A DNA stretch of 64,000 nucleotides from Pantoea dispersa (GTDB lineage: Bacteria > Pseudomonadota > Gammaproteobacteria > Enterobacterales > Enterobacteriaceae): positions 280,427 through 344,426 of the forward strand of contig NZ_SCKT01000002.1 in NCBI RefSeq assembly GCF_014155765.1. The letters run 5' to 3'. A program made the position numbers and the translations under genes. Positions 25,343 through 33,622 of the stretch are shown here, one piece after another (positions within the stretch are counted from its first letter, which is position 1; every line of letters starts with the position of its first letter). The notes under the pieces are model-generated. The model saw nothing but the letters and a program-made list of their open reading frames with translations. It did no database searches and was not told where the DNA came from.

Positions 25343-25993
25343 TTAGCGATGGTTCAGCCGGCGCGACAGCCGGTCGCCACACAGCTGCAGCAGCGTGACC
25401 AGTGCCACCAGCACCACGATCACCGTGAGCATGACCTGCATATCGAAACGCTGGTAGCCGTAACGATAAGCCAGATCGCCCAGCCCGCCGGCGCCGATCG
25501 CACCGGCCATCGCCGAGGCATTAATCATCGTCACCAGCGTAATGGTAAAACCGCTGACGATGCCAGGCCGCGCTTCTGGCAGCAGCACGTGCCAGACAAT
25601 ATGCCAGCGCTGAAAGCCCATCGCCTGCGCCGCTTCCGTCAGCCCTTTATCCACTTCGCGCAGACTCACCTCCGCGATGCGGGCAAAAAACGGCGTCGCC
25701 GCCAGCGTCAGCGGCACCACGGCCGCCCAGACGCCGTAGGTGGTGCCGACAATCCAGCGGGTAAACGGGATCAGCGCCACCATCAGAATCAAAAACGGAA
25801 TCGAGCGGAACAGGTTCACCAGCCAGCCTAGCAGCCGGTTGAGCAGCGGATTGGGGAACAGGTCGCCGCGCCCGGTCACCACCAGAATCACCGCCATCGG
25901 TAAACCGATCAGCAGTGCCAGCAGCGACGACACGCCGACCATCAGCAGCGTATCCAGCAATCCCTGCCATAAACGATCAATAGCCAGTGACAT
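25343..25993 (-). CDS. MetI-like ABC transporter permease
   Basis: A 216-residue permease, the same length as MetI (217). It has five to six membrane helices, with the cytosolic coupling motif EAAQAMGFQRWHIVWHVLLP (EAA loop). MSLAIDRLWQGLL is the start, because it overlaps the ATPase gene by 17 bases in the usual way. With the ATPase and binding protein encoded upstream it forms a methionine-uptake-family importer, but the neighbourhood suggests an organosulfur compound as substrate. It is the last gene of the six-gene leftward operon. Confidence 0.88.
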   Translation of the reverse strand: MSLAIDRLWQGLLDTLLMVGVSSLLALLIGLPMAVILVVTGRGDLFPNPLLNRLLGWLVNLFRSIPFLILMVALIPFTRWIVGTTYGVWAAVVPLTLAATPFFARIAEVSLREVDKGLTEAAQAMGFQRWHIVWHVLLPEARPGIVSGFTITLVTMINASAMAGAIGAGGLGDLAYRYGYQRFDMQVMLTVIVVLVALVTLLQLCGDRLSRRLNHR

Positions 25994-27074
25994 AACCTGC
26001 AACCTCCAGTTGGTCCGCCAGCGGATGAAGCGCGGCAAGGGCTGCCGGCGCGTCGTGCCGGGCATTCAGCAGCAGTAACAGCTGGCCGGTGGGTTTGCGA
26101 TCGACCCATTCAACCGCGCTATACAGTAGCGTCAGCTCGCCGCTGACCTGTGCGCTGATCGCCGCCAGATCCGGTTGCGCACCCTGCCCGCTGTAGCGCA
26201 GCCGCACCAGCAAACGCGAGTCCACGTCCTGACGTTGTGGCGTCAGCAGCGGCTGGATGTCCTCCGGCAGCGCGCCGAATTGCGGATTAAGCAACTGCCG
26301 CGTCGTCTCATGCTGCGGATCGCTGTACACCTGCCACACCGGACCGCGCTCAATGATTTCACCCTGATCGATCACCGCCACCTGGTGACACAGGTCGTGC
26401 ACCACGTCCATCTCATGGGTGATCAGCACAATAGTGATATGACGCTGCTGATTGATTTTTTTCAGCAGCGCGAGGATGGCGCGCGTGGTTTCCGGATCCA
26501 GCGCCGAGGTTGCCTCGTCGCACAGCAGCAGTTCCGGATCGTGCACCAGCGCGCGCGCAATGCCGACGCGCTGCTTCTGCCCGCCAGAGAGTTGCGCCGG
26601 CCAGGCATGCTGGCGCGCCTCCAGCCCAACCAGCGCCAGCAGCTCATCCACTTTTTGCCGCCGTTGCGCCGCCGGTATGCCGGCCACCTTCATCGGCAGC
26701 TCAATGTTTTGCCGCACCGTTTTAGCGGACAATAAATTGAAGTGCTGAAAAATCATGCCGGTGCGGCGCCGCCACTGCACCAGCTGGCTGGCGCTCAGTG
26801 AACTGAGATCGATACCGTCAATCACCACCGCACCCTGCGTCGGATTTTCCAGCCGGTTCAGACAGCGGATCAGCGTCGATTTGCCCGCGCCGCTGCGGCC
26901 AATGATGCCAAAAATTTCGCCGCGTTTAACCTGCAGGTCGATGTGCTTCAGCGCATCCTGCGACTGGCCGTCATAGCGTTTGCTCAGCCCGCGGATCTGC
27001 ACATGCGCACGGCCCGCGACCGGTGTCGTGGTGTGCAGCGCCGCCTGCTCGCCAGGAAGAGTCAGGCTGACCAT
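25977..27074 (-). CDS. MetN-like ABC transporter ATP-binding protein
   Basis: A 365-residue ATPase. An N-terminal extension of about 25 residues precedes the ABC domain: Walker A GRSGAGKST, signature LSGGQ, Walker B LLLCDEATSALD, H-loop THEMDVVHDL. The last 90 residues form the NIL regulatory domain (VRLRYSGQGAQPDLAAISAQ), which in MetN binds the transported methionine and shuts the transporter. It overlaps the permease gene by 17 bases and follows the binding-protein gene by two bases. Confidence 0.9.
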   Translation of the reverse strand: MVSLTLPGEQAALHTTTPVAGRAHVQIRGLSKRYDGQSQDALKHIDLQVKRGEIFGIIGRSGAGKSTLIRCLNRLENPTQGAVVIDGIDLSSLSASQLVQWRRRTGMIFQHFNLLSAKTVRQNIELPMKVAGIPAAQRRQKVDELLALVGLEARQHAWPAQLSGGQKQRVGIARALVHDPELLLCDEATSALDPETTRAILALLKKINQQRHITIVLITHEMDVVHDLCHQVAVIDQGEIIERGPVWQVYSDPQHETTRQLLNPQFGALPEDIQPLLTPQRQDVDSRLLVRLRYSGQGAQPDLAAISAQVSGELTLLYSAVEWVDRKPTGQLLLLLNARHDAPAALAALHPLADQLEVAGYVTGY

Positions 27075-27076
27075 GA

Positions 27077-27877
27077 TTACTGGCTCCAGCCCGGCTGATA
27101 CAGCTTGCCGTAGAACTCATCCAGCTTCGCGCGCACCACCGGCGAGTGCTGATAGATATCAACAAACTTTTTGAGTCGCGGATCGTCCTGATGTCCGTCA
27201 CGAATCACGAACTGAATCACATATTCCGGATGCTCAAGGCCATCAAATAACAGGGCCTTGTTGGGGTCGATGGTCTTCGACAAACGCAGATAGTGCGGAT
27301 ACCCCTGCGCCAGGTCGACCTCATCCAGCGAGCGCGACAGCTGCACTGCCTCCACTTCGATGATTTTCAGGTGTTTGGGATTGCTGGCGATATCATCCAC
27401 GGTGGATTTCAGCCCGCTGCCCGGTTTTAACGTTATCAGCTGCGCTTTTTGCAACAGCAGCAATCCGCGCGCACCGTTAATCGGGTCATTGGCAATCGCC
27501 ACCGTGCCGCCGTCCGGAATCTGATCGATTGCCGTGTGCTTCTTCGAATAGAGCCCGATGTTATTGATGATGGCGGGCGCATACGGCACCAGATGGAAAC
27601 CGCCCTCGCGGTTGGCATTGTCAAGAAACGGCTTGTGCTGGAACAGGTTGACGTCAATGTCGCCATTTTCCACACTCACGTTCGGCGCAGTCCAGTCGGT
27701 GAACTCCACCAGCTCCACCTGCAGTCCCTGCTTTTTCGCTTCAGCCACGGCGGTTTCCAGCGGCGGCGCGAAGGCCGCCGTGGTACCGACTTTGAGGGCG
27801 CCGCTGTAGTCACCGGCGGCAAACGCGCTGGCGGTTAATATTGCGGCGCTCAGCGCCACTAATGAGGCAAATTTCAT
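27077..27877 (-). CDS. MetQ-like substrate-binding protein without a lipid anchor
   Basis: A 266-residue NlpA/MetQ-family binding protein. The signal peptide MKFASLVALSAAILTASAFA is followed by AGDYSGALKVGTT; there is no Cys, so unlike MetQ it is predicted to be soluble in the periplasm. Family blocks include VELVEFTDWTAPNVSVENGD, DVNLFQHKPFLDN and IANDPINGARGLLLLQKA. Given the upstream flavoenzymes, it likely binds a methionine-related or sulfonate/sulfone-type compound (inference). Confidence 0.87.
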   Translation of the reverse strand: MKFASLVALSAAILTASAFAAGDYSGALKVGTTAAFAPPLETAVAEAKKQGLQVELVEFTDWTAPNVSVENGDIDVNLFQHKPFLDNANREGGFHLVPYAPAIINNIGLYSKKHTAIDQIPDGGTVAIANDPINGARGLLLLQKAQLITLKPGSGLKSTVDDIASNPKHLKIIEVEAVQLSRSLDEVDLAQGYPHYLRLSKTIDPNKALLFDGLEHPEYVIQFVIRDGHQDDPRLKKFVDIYQHSPVVRAKLDEFYGKLYQPGWSQ

Positions 27878-27897
27878 CCTGATTTTCTGAGGTTAAA

Positions 27898-29259
27898 TTA
27901 ACGAACATCAGCCGCAGGCCGCCAGCGCGCGGCCGGGTGGCGCGCGGGCAGACGATCCTGCTGCTGAAAAATTTTTTGCCGCAGCGATCCCGGCTGATAA
28001 GCGGTTTTAAAGCGGCCGCGCTGCTGAAGTTCCGGCACCACCAGCTCAATAAAATCGCGGTAGCTTTGCGGATTCAGGATGCGCGTCAGATTGAAGCCGT
28101 CGATGTCGCCTTCATCAATCCAGCGGATCAACTGGTCGGCGACCTGAGACGGGTTGCCGACAATCACCGGATAGCGGCTACCGAGCGCATGCTGCTCCAG
28201 CAGCTGGCGACGCGTCCAGCCGTTGTAGGCTTTGCTCACCGATTCAATGGCGCGCGTGTCGCCGCTGTGAATCGGTTCATCGAGGCCAAACGCAGCGAGA
28301 TCGACGCCAATTGAGCTGGAGAAGTGCGCAATGCCGGCTTCAGCACTGGCGTATTCCAGATAGCTGCGGTGCTTCTCCTGCGCTTCTCGTTCGCTGGCGG
28401 CGACGATCACGCTGACGCCCATAAAGATGCGTAAGTCGTCCGCCTGACGACCCGCCGCCACCGCCGCGTGGCGCAGACGCTGCGCCTGCTCGCGCAGCGC
28501 CGCCGGCGAACTGGCATTCACGAAACTGCACTCGGCGTGCCGCGCAGCAAACGCCACGCCGCGCGCGGATGATCCTGCCTGGAACAGCAACGGCGTGCGC
28601 TGCGGCGAAGGGCTGCTCAGGTGATAGCCCTGCACCTGATAAAATTCACCCTGATGATTGATCGCGTGAATCTTCTGCGCGTCGGCATACAGCCGGCGCT
28701 GTTTGTCGGCCAGCAACGCATCGTCCTGCCAGCTGCCTTCCCACAGCTGATAAGTGACATCGAGAAATTCATCGGCCTGGTCGTAGCGCCGATCGTGCGC
28801 CAGCAGTTGCTGCTGCCCCATGGCGCGCGCCGCGCTGTCGAGATAGCCGGTCACGATATTCCAGCCGATGCGACCGTTGGTCAGATGGTCGAGCGTCGAC
28901 AGGCGGCGGGCAAAAGGATAAGGGGCTTCGTAGCTCAGATTGGCGGTCACGCCAAAGCCCAGGTGCTGCGTCACGCTGGCCATGCCGGAAATCAGCATCA
29001 GCGGATCGTTCACCGGCAGCTGAATGGACTCGCGCGCCGTCAGGCCGATACCCTGCTGATACACATCGTAAACGCCGAGAATATCGGCAATGAACAGTCC
29101 GTCGAACAGGCCGCGCTCCAGCAGACGCGCTAAATCCAGCCAGTAAGCCAGCGAATTGAACTCCACCGAGCGGTCCTGCGGATGGGTCCACATGCCATGG
29201 TGAATATGCCCCACGCAGTTCATGTTAAAAGCATTGAGCAGAATCTGTTTGCGGCTCAT
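27898..29259 (-). CDS. FMN-dependent monooxygenase, NtaA/SnaA/DszA family
   Basis: A 453-residue bacterial-luciferase-type flavin monooxygenase. Landmarks: MNCVGHIHHGMWTHP near the N-terminus, GLFDGLFIADILGVYD, and RIGWNIVTGYLDSAARAMG, the typical NtaA/DszA blocks. Such enzymes use FMNH2 from a separate reductase to open sulfones or oxidise aminopolycarboxylates and sulfur compounds. It sits between two SfnB-type genes and a Met-type importer. The start overlaps the stop of the upstream gene by four bases (ATGA). Confidence 0.88.
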   Translation of the reverse strand: MSRKQILLNAFNMNCVGHIHHGMWTHPQDRSVEFNSLAYWLDLARLLERGLFDGLFIADILGVYDVYQQGIGLTARESIQLPVNDPLMLISGMASVTQHLGFGVTANLSYEAPYPFARRLSTLDHLTNGRIGWNIVTGYLDSAARAMGQQQLLAHDRRYDQADEFLDVTYQLWEGSWQDDALLADKQRRLYADAQKIHAINHQGEFYQVQGYHLSSPSPQRTPLLFQAGSSARGVAFAARHAECSFVNASSPAALREQAQRLRHAAVAAGRQADDLRIFMGVSVIVAASEREAQEKHRSYLEYASAEAGIAHFSSSIGVDLAAFGLDEPIHSGDTRAIESVSKAYNGWTRRQLLEQHALGSRYPVIVGNPSQVADQLIRWIDEGDIDGFNLTRILNPQSYRDFIELVVPELQQRGRFKTAYQPGSLRQKIFQQQDRLPARHPAARWRPAADVR

Positions 29260-30458
29260 AGCGTTCCCCGTCGCGGCGGCAGCACGCCATTAAGCAGATA
29301 GTTGCCGATGACCGGATATTTCCAGCGTACCGGGTCATGCAGCGTATGGGTACGCGCGTTGCGCCAGTGGCGATCGAGGTTGTGCTCGCGCAGGCTGGCG
29401 CGCGATCCGCCCAGCTCAAACAACAGATTGCCGGCTTCCAGCGCCACCTCAGTGGTCCAGGCACGCGCTTTCGCCACTTCAACCGATGCCAGCGCGACGT
29501 GCTCAGCACTCGGGTTGCGTTGGGCGATATCGACCGCCTCCCCGGCGACATCCAGCAACGCATCACCGGCGCTGAGTCGTGCGGCGAGCCGCCCGGTGCG
29601 ATCCAGCGTCAGCGGATCGTCACAGGCTCGCTCGACGCCGCTGTCCGGCCACGGCCGCGCGCGCTGCTGCACAAAAGCCAGCATGTCGTTGAAGGCCGCG
29701 CGGGCAATGCCCTGGTCGATAGCCGCATGCATAATCTGGGCAAACGGTCCGACGGTGGTCGGCCGCTCAAACGCGCTGTGAAACGGCACCACATCGTCCG
29801 GCGCGATCGCCACATCACGAAACTGCACGCTGCCGCTGCCGGTGGTGCGCTGGCCGAAACCGCTCCAGTCATCAATCACCGTCACACCCGGCTGATGGCG
29901 CGGTACAAACACCAGCTGTTCTTTGCCGTCATCGGCGATGGCCAGCGTCGGGATGCGGTCGGCAAACAGCGCCCCGGTGCAGTAAAATTTGTCGCCGTTG
30001 AGGTGCAGCCCGCTGGCGGTCTGGCTGAAGGCGGTGGTGCGCTGATGCGCCGCCGCAGAGCCGAACTCCGCCAGCGCGTTACCATAGTGAACGCCCGCCA
30101 GCACTTCGTTGTACAGCCGCTGCTGCTGGGCGTCGCTGCCGTTAACGCGCAGCACTTCCAGCGCGTAGAAGTGGTTTTGTGGCACCTGACCGATCGATGC
30201 ATCGGCAGCGCTGAGAATGACAAAAATCTGCGCCAGTTCTGCGCTGGAAATCTCAATGCCGCCCCACGCACGCGGCACGGTAATGGCGCCCAGGCCGGAC
30301 TGGAAATAGTGCTGAAGTTCAGCATGTGGCAGCTCACGCTGCCGATCGCGCTGCGCTGCGCCGCTGCGAAAGCGTTCAGCCAGCTCCTCGGCCACCTGCA
30401 GGGCCTGCTGCGCACTGCGGATGCGTGCTGCCGGCTGTTTAGCGAAAACCTGCGTCAT
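29256..30458 (-). CDS. SfnB/DszC-type acyl-CoA-dehydrogenase-fold flavin monooxygenase, copy 1
   Basis: A 400-residue flavoprotein of the acyl-CoA dehydrogenase fold, in the SfnB/DszC group used in sulfur acquisition. Features: PRAWGGIEISSAELAQIFVI, GQVPQNHFYALEVL, and the C-terminal LDRHWRNARTHTLHDPVRWK. Two ATGs are adjacent; the second (30458) is five bases from AAGGAG, which itself overlaps the upstream stop codon. It is paralogous to the gene just upstream, the last 40 codons being nearly the same in DNA. Confidence 0.87.
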   Translation of the reverse strand: MTQVFAKQPAARIRSAQQALQVAEELAERFRSGAAQRDRQRELPHAELQHYFQSGLGAITVPRAWGGIEISSAELAQIFVILSAADASIGQVPQNHFYALEVLRVNGSDAQQQRLYNEVLAGVHYGNALAEFGSAAAHQRTTAFSQTASGLHLNGDKFYCTGALFADRIPTLAIADDGKEQLVFVPRHQPGVTVIDDWSGFGQRTTGSGSVQFRDVAIAPDDVVPFHSAFERPTTVGPFAQIMHAAIDQGIARAAFNDMLAFVQQRARPWPDSGVERACDDPLTLDRTGRLAARLSAGDALLDVAGEAVDIAQRNPSAEHVALASVEVAKARAWTTEVALEAGNLLFELGGSRASLREHNLDRHWRNARTHTLHDPVRWKYPVIGNYLLNGVLPPRRGTL

Positions 30459-30467
30459 CATCGCTCC

Positions 30468-31673
30468 TTAAATCCACGCATGACGCGCGGGCAGAACATC
30501 ATTGAGGTAATAGTTGCCGATGGCGTGCGTTTTCCAGCGCACCGGATCATGCAGCGTATGGGTGCGCGCGTTGCGCCAGTGGCGGTCCAGCCCGTGTTTC
30601 AGCAATGTGCCGCGGCTGCCGCTCCACTCCAGCAGCTTTTCACTGGCTTTCAGCGCAATTTCGGTGGTCAGCACTTTGGCTTCTGCAACCGCGATGGAGG
30701 CGCGTGCGCAGTGCGCAGCGGTAAGCGCGTGCGGGTCAATGCTGTCCAGTACGCGCGCCGCCCGCACCAGCAGCGCGTTGGCGGCGCTCAGTTCGGTGCT
30801 GATACGCCCGACATCGGCAAGAATGTAAGGATCGTCTGCGTTGCGGCTCACGCCTGCGTCCACCCACGGACGCGAGCTGCTGTGAATAAACGCCAGCGCC
30901 TCATCCAGCGCGCCCTGGGCGATCCCAGCGTCAATCGCGGCCTGGATCAGCTGCGATACGGCACCGCGCAGCGTTGGCTTATCGGGGGACGGTAGCGCGA
31001 TAGTCAAACCGGCATCGACCGCCACCTGCTGGAGCTTCACCGTGCCGCTGGCGGTGGTGCGCTGACCGATACCCGACCAGTCATCGATAATCTCCACCCC
31101 TGCCGCCGGCAGCGGAATGAACGCCATCACCGGCTGGCCCTCCTGCTGCGCGGTGGTCACCAGAATGTCGGCAAACAGTGCACCGGTTGAATAGAACTTT
31201 TCACCGCTGAGCCGTAACCCCTCCGGGCCTGACACCAGCTGCGCCTGCACATCACGCGTGTGCTTGCTGTTCTTTTCCGGACCGCCGTTGCCAAGCCGCT
31301 GGCCCTGTACCACCGCGCTGAGCAGGCGCTGCTGCTGTTGCGCGCTGCCTTCCCCCAGGATGAACTGAATCAGCCCGAAGTGGTTTTGCGGAATCTGGCC
31401 AAGCGACGGATCGCTGGCGGAGATCAGGCGGAACACCTCCGCCACGGTACCAAACGACAAACCGCCGCCGCCAAACTGGCGCGGCACGCTGATACTGCCC
31501 AGCCCCAGCTGGGTGAACTGATCGAGCAGTTCACGCGGATAGATACGCTGTTGGTCGCGTTCGGCTGCCCCGGCTTTCGCCTGTTCCGCCAGGTGGCGGG
31601 CGGCGGCGATTGCCGCCGCGTCAGACGTGATCACCGCCGCGCGCTGAAGTTGTTGAGCCCTGATTTGCGTCAT
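30468..31673 (-). CDS. SfnB/DszC-type acyl-CoA-dehydrogenase-fold flavin monooxygenase, copy 2
   Basis: A 401-residue protein, first gene of the leftward sulfur operon. It has the same architecture as copy 1: GSISVPRQFGGGGLSFGTVA, LGQIPQNHFGLIQF, GLRLSGEKFYSTGALFADIL and LDRHWRNARTHTLHDPVRWK. A GTG at 31685 is in frame, but the ATG at 31673 gives MTQIRAQQ, which parallels MTQVFAKQ of copy 1. Neither start has a strong ribosome site. Two related but distinct flavoenzymes suggest two oxidation steps, or two substrates, feeding the monooxygenase. Confidence 0.87.
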   Translation of the reverse strand: MTQIRAQQLQRAAVITSDAAAIAAARHLAEQAKAGAAERDQQRIYPRELLDQFTQLGLGSISVPRQFGGGGLSFGTVAEVFRLISASDPSLGQIPQNHFGLIQFILGEGSAQQQQRLLSAVVQGQRLGNGGPEKNSKHTRDVQAQLVSGPEGLRLSGEKFYSTGALFADILVTTAQQEGQPVMAFIPLPAAGVEIIDDWSGIGQRTTASGTVKLQQVAVDAGLTIALPSPDKPTLRGAVSQLIQAAIDAGIAQGALDEALAFIHSSSRPWVDAGVSRNADDPYILADVGRISTELSAANALLVRAARVLDSIDPHALTAAHCARASIAVAEAKVLTTEIALKASEKLLEWSGSRGTLLKHGLDRHWRNARTHTLHDPVRWKTHAIGNYYLNDVLPARHAWI

Positions 31674-32013
31674 CGCTGGATTCACTTTTTATTTTGCTGT
31701 GATTCACAGGCTCATTCTGCCAGGGCAGAGAGCCGTAACTTAATAACAGATTGAGCGCGATGATAATCAGCGAGAATAACAGCGGTAAAGAGCGCGGTTA
31801 TGCTATATCCGGCAAACGGCATGCAGAAAGAGAATAAAGAATTTATCAGGGATAAGAAGGCGTTAGCGGGCGCGGAGATGCAAGGTTATTACGCTGAGTG
31901 ACACGGGTGAATTATCTTAAGTATTAATTCCGCTATCGATAGTGTTAAATGACATTATTGTTTTATTGCGCCATGGGCTGGCGCAATAAAGTGGGCATTA
32001 CGCCATCCTGGTA
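31674..32013. other. Gene-free stretch of about 340 bases upstream of the sulfur operon
   Basis: No supported gene. It should hold the operon promoter. ATAAC near 31775 and GTTAT near 31798 form a loose inverted pair that could be a CysB/Cbl-type or other site, but support is weak. A strong hairpin (31962-31990) lies next to the end of the 474-residue protein gene. Confidence 0.5.
31962..31990 (-). terminator. Strong hairpin after the 474-residue protein gene
   Basis: TTTATTGCGCC and GGCGCAATAAA form a perfect 11-base stem with a seven-base loop. The outer A/T pairs can supply T residues at the 3' side in either direction, so it may terminate transcripts from both sides. Confidence 0.5.
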
Positions 32014-33438
32014 TTACGCCTGCGCCAGATACATCGCCGGGGAATAGTGGCGCGTCGATTCACTCTTCTCACTGTGCGGTGTGCTGGTACTGTCGATCAG
32101 CTTCGCCAGCTGATAAGTCTTCACCGTTTCCTGCTGCGTCAGCTGCTGGGCGAAACGGGCGGTGAGATTGCCCTGCGCATCCTGCGTCACCTCAGTGGTG
32201 CTGCGCGTTTCATCGTGAATCTGGTGGTAGTGATAGTTTTGTGACTCTTTGGTTTCATTGAGCGCCAGCGGCGAACTGGCGCTTAGCGCGGTATGAAAAC
32301 TGGCGTTCAGCCTAAACAGGGTTTCCTGCGTCATGCGCTGCGTATCGCCGTTCTTCTGCTGGCTGCTGCGCTGCGCCACATCCAGAGCGAAAGTATCTTC
32401 TTCTTCCGGCTTGAGCGGATTGCTGGAGCGCGCCGTCTGGTGATAGCTGGCCGAGAAATCTGCCAGGCCGCTGATAGCACCGGCCTGCGCCGCATGCGCG
32501 CCTACGGTGATCGCCTGCGGGGTGCGCATCGCCACGCCGGCCGCCGCGCTGGTGCTGTTTAAGGTCTCGAAACCCTGCTTAAACAGTGCCAGCGCCGCGC
32601 GATCGCCGTGACCGCGCGAAGCGGCCTGATCAAATTTCGTGCTCCACTGAGCCAGGGCGCTCTGCTGCTGACCGGCGTTGCTGGCCTGCGCCAGGCTGCG
32701 CATGTCCGTCGTCAGTTTGAAACTGGCGTCGGCATTATGGAAACCCAGCCAGCGTGAACCCGGGTCGGCATGCAGATTCAGCGACTGCATCACTTCGCCG
32801 CTGCGACGCAGGTCGGTTTTCAGATCAACGCTGGCCAGCTGGTTACTGTCAAAACTGAGCAGGTCACCGACATCCAGTTTACCGTTGCCGTTATCCAGCC
32901 CGCTCAGGGTTTTCTCGAGCGCGCCGGAAAGTTTGGCGATTGCCGCAGCTTCGTCATCGCTCAGCTTACCGTGAGTGGTTTTCAGTGCCACCGCTACGCC
33001 ATCCTGCTGCCGCGTCATCTGCAGAGTCAGGCTCAAGCCGGACTGAGTGGTAATCTCCAGCGCCACCGCGCTCTGCGTGTCAGTTTGCGCGCCGCCGCTG
33101 GCCGGTACGCTGATGGTGACATCGTCACGCTGCTGCGTCAGTGCGCTCAGCAACGCGCTGCCAATGCCGTTCATGCTGACGCCCGAGCTGCGCAGCGCAC
33201 CCATCGCCTGCGTCTGCATATCAGGCGAAAGAGGCGTGCTGGCGGTGACGCGCGCCGGCGTCATCTGGTACACCGCAGAGATGGCGTCGGTGGCTTCGCT
33301 AAAGGTGACTTTCGCTGAGGCGTCTGCCGTCAGACTATTTTGCCGGGTCGCATTGCTTGCCGTGCTGCTGGTCACGCGTGCGCTGGCGCTGCTGAGATGG
33401 AGCTGTGAGAAACTACCCGGTCCGATACCGTTAATCAT
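32014..33438 (-). CDS. Unrecognised 474-residue Ser/Thr/Gln-rich protein
   Basis: I do not recognise this protein. The first 50 residues are Ser/Thr-rich with few charges (MINGIGPGSFSQLHLSSASA, RVTSSTASNAT), resembling unstructured export signals of flagellar or type III substrates, and there is no Sec signal or membrane helix. The middle alternates amphipathic strands and helices; LDNGNGKLDVGD (about 187-198) resembles an EF-hand loop lacking its first Asp. Residues 225-300 are helical and Gln/Ala-rich. The C-terminal 130 residues are polar (KESQNYHYHQIHDETRSTTE). It stands alone, divergent from a Fur-box-preceded esterase gene. Confidence 0.75.
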   Translation of the reverse strand: MINGIGPGSFSQLHLSSASARVTSSTASNATRQNSLTADASAKVTFSEATDAISAVYQMTPARVTASTPLSPDMQTQAMGALRSSGVSMNGIGSALLSALTQQRDDVTISVPASGGAQTDTQSAVALEITTQSGLSLTLQMTRQQDGVAVALKTTHGKLSDDEAAAIAKLSGALEKTLSGLDNGNGKLDVGDLLSFDSNQLASVDLKTDLRRSGEVMQSLNLHADPGSRWLGFHNADASFKLTTDMRSLAQASNAGQQQSALAQWSTKFDQAASRGHGDRAALALFKQGFETLNSTSAAAGVAMRTPQAITVGAHAAQAGAISGLADFSASYHQTARSSNPLKPEEEDTFALDVAQRSSQQKNGDTQRMTQETLFRLNASFHTALSASSPLALNETKESQNYHYHQIHDETRSTTEVTQDAQGNLTARFAQQLTQQETVKTYQLAKLIDSTSTPHSEKSESTRHYSPAMYLAQA

Positions 33439-33536
33439 CCTGACTATCCTCGCTGGTATTATACCGCTACGTTATCGGCGATCCTGACGAAATCTTTACA
33501 CTTCCGCACGGCGCGTGACGGTGCAAAATGGTTGTT

Positions 33537-33555
33537 GAAATTAATAATCATTATC
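33537..33555 (+). promoter_or_regulatory. Fur box upstream of the siderophore-esterase-like gene
   Basis: GAAATTAATAATCATTATC matches the 19-base Fur consensus GATAATGATAATCATTATC at 16 positions. It lies 68 bases before the esterase start and 99 bases from the start of the divergent 474-residue protein gene. Confidence 0.75.
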
Positions 33556-33622
33556 ACTAATCTGTCTGGCGCTTTCGCTGTGACACGGAAGTAATTGACT
33601 CGCCAGCTAGTAAGGAAGCGCC

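Noticed and set aside
29337-30995. A 552-codon open frame on the plus strand, antisense to both SfnB-type genes
   Set aside because: Both genes on the other strand have clear family motifs; this frame is the usual GC-rich antisense shadow, with Arg/His/Gln-heavy composition and no ribosome site.
31760-31837. A 25-residue frame upstream of the sulfur operon
   Set aside because: No ribosome site and no protein-like features.
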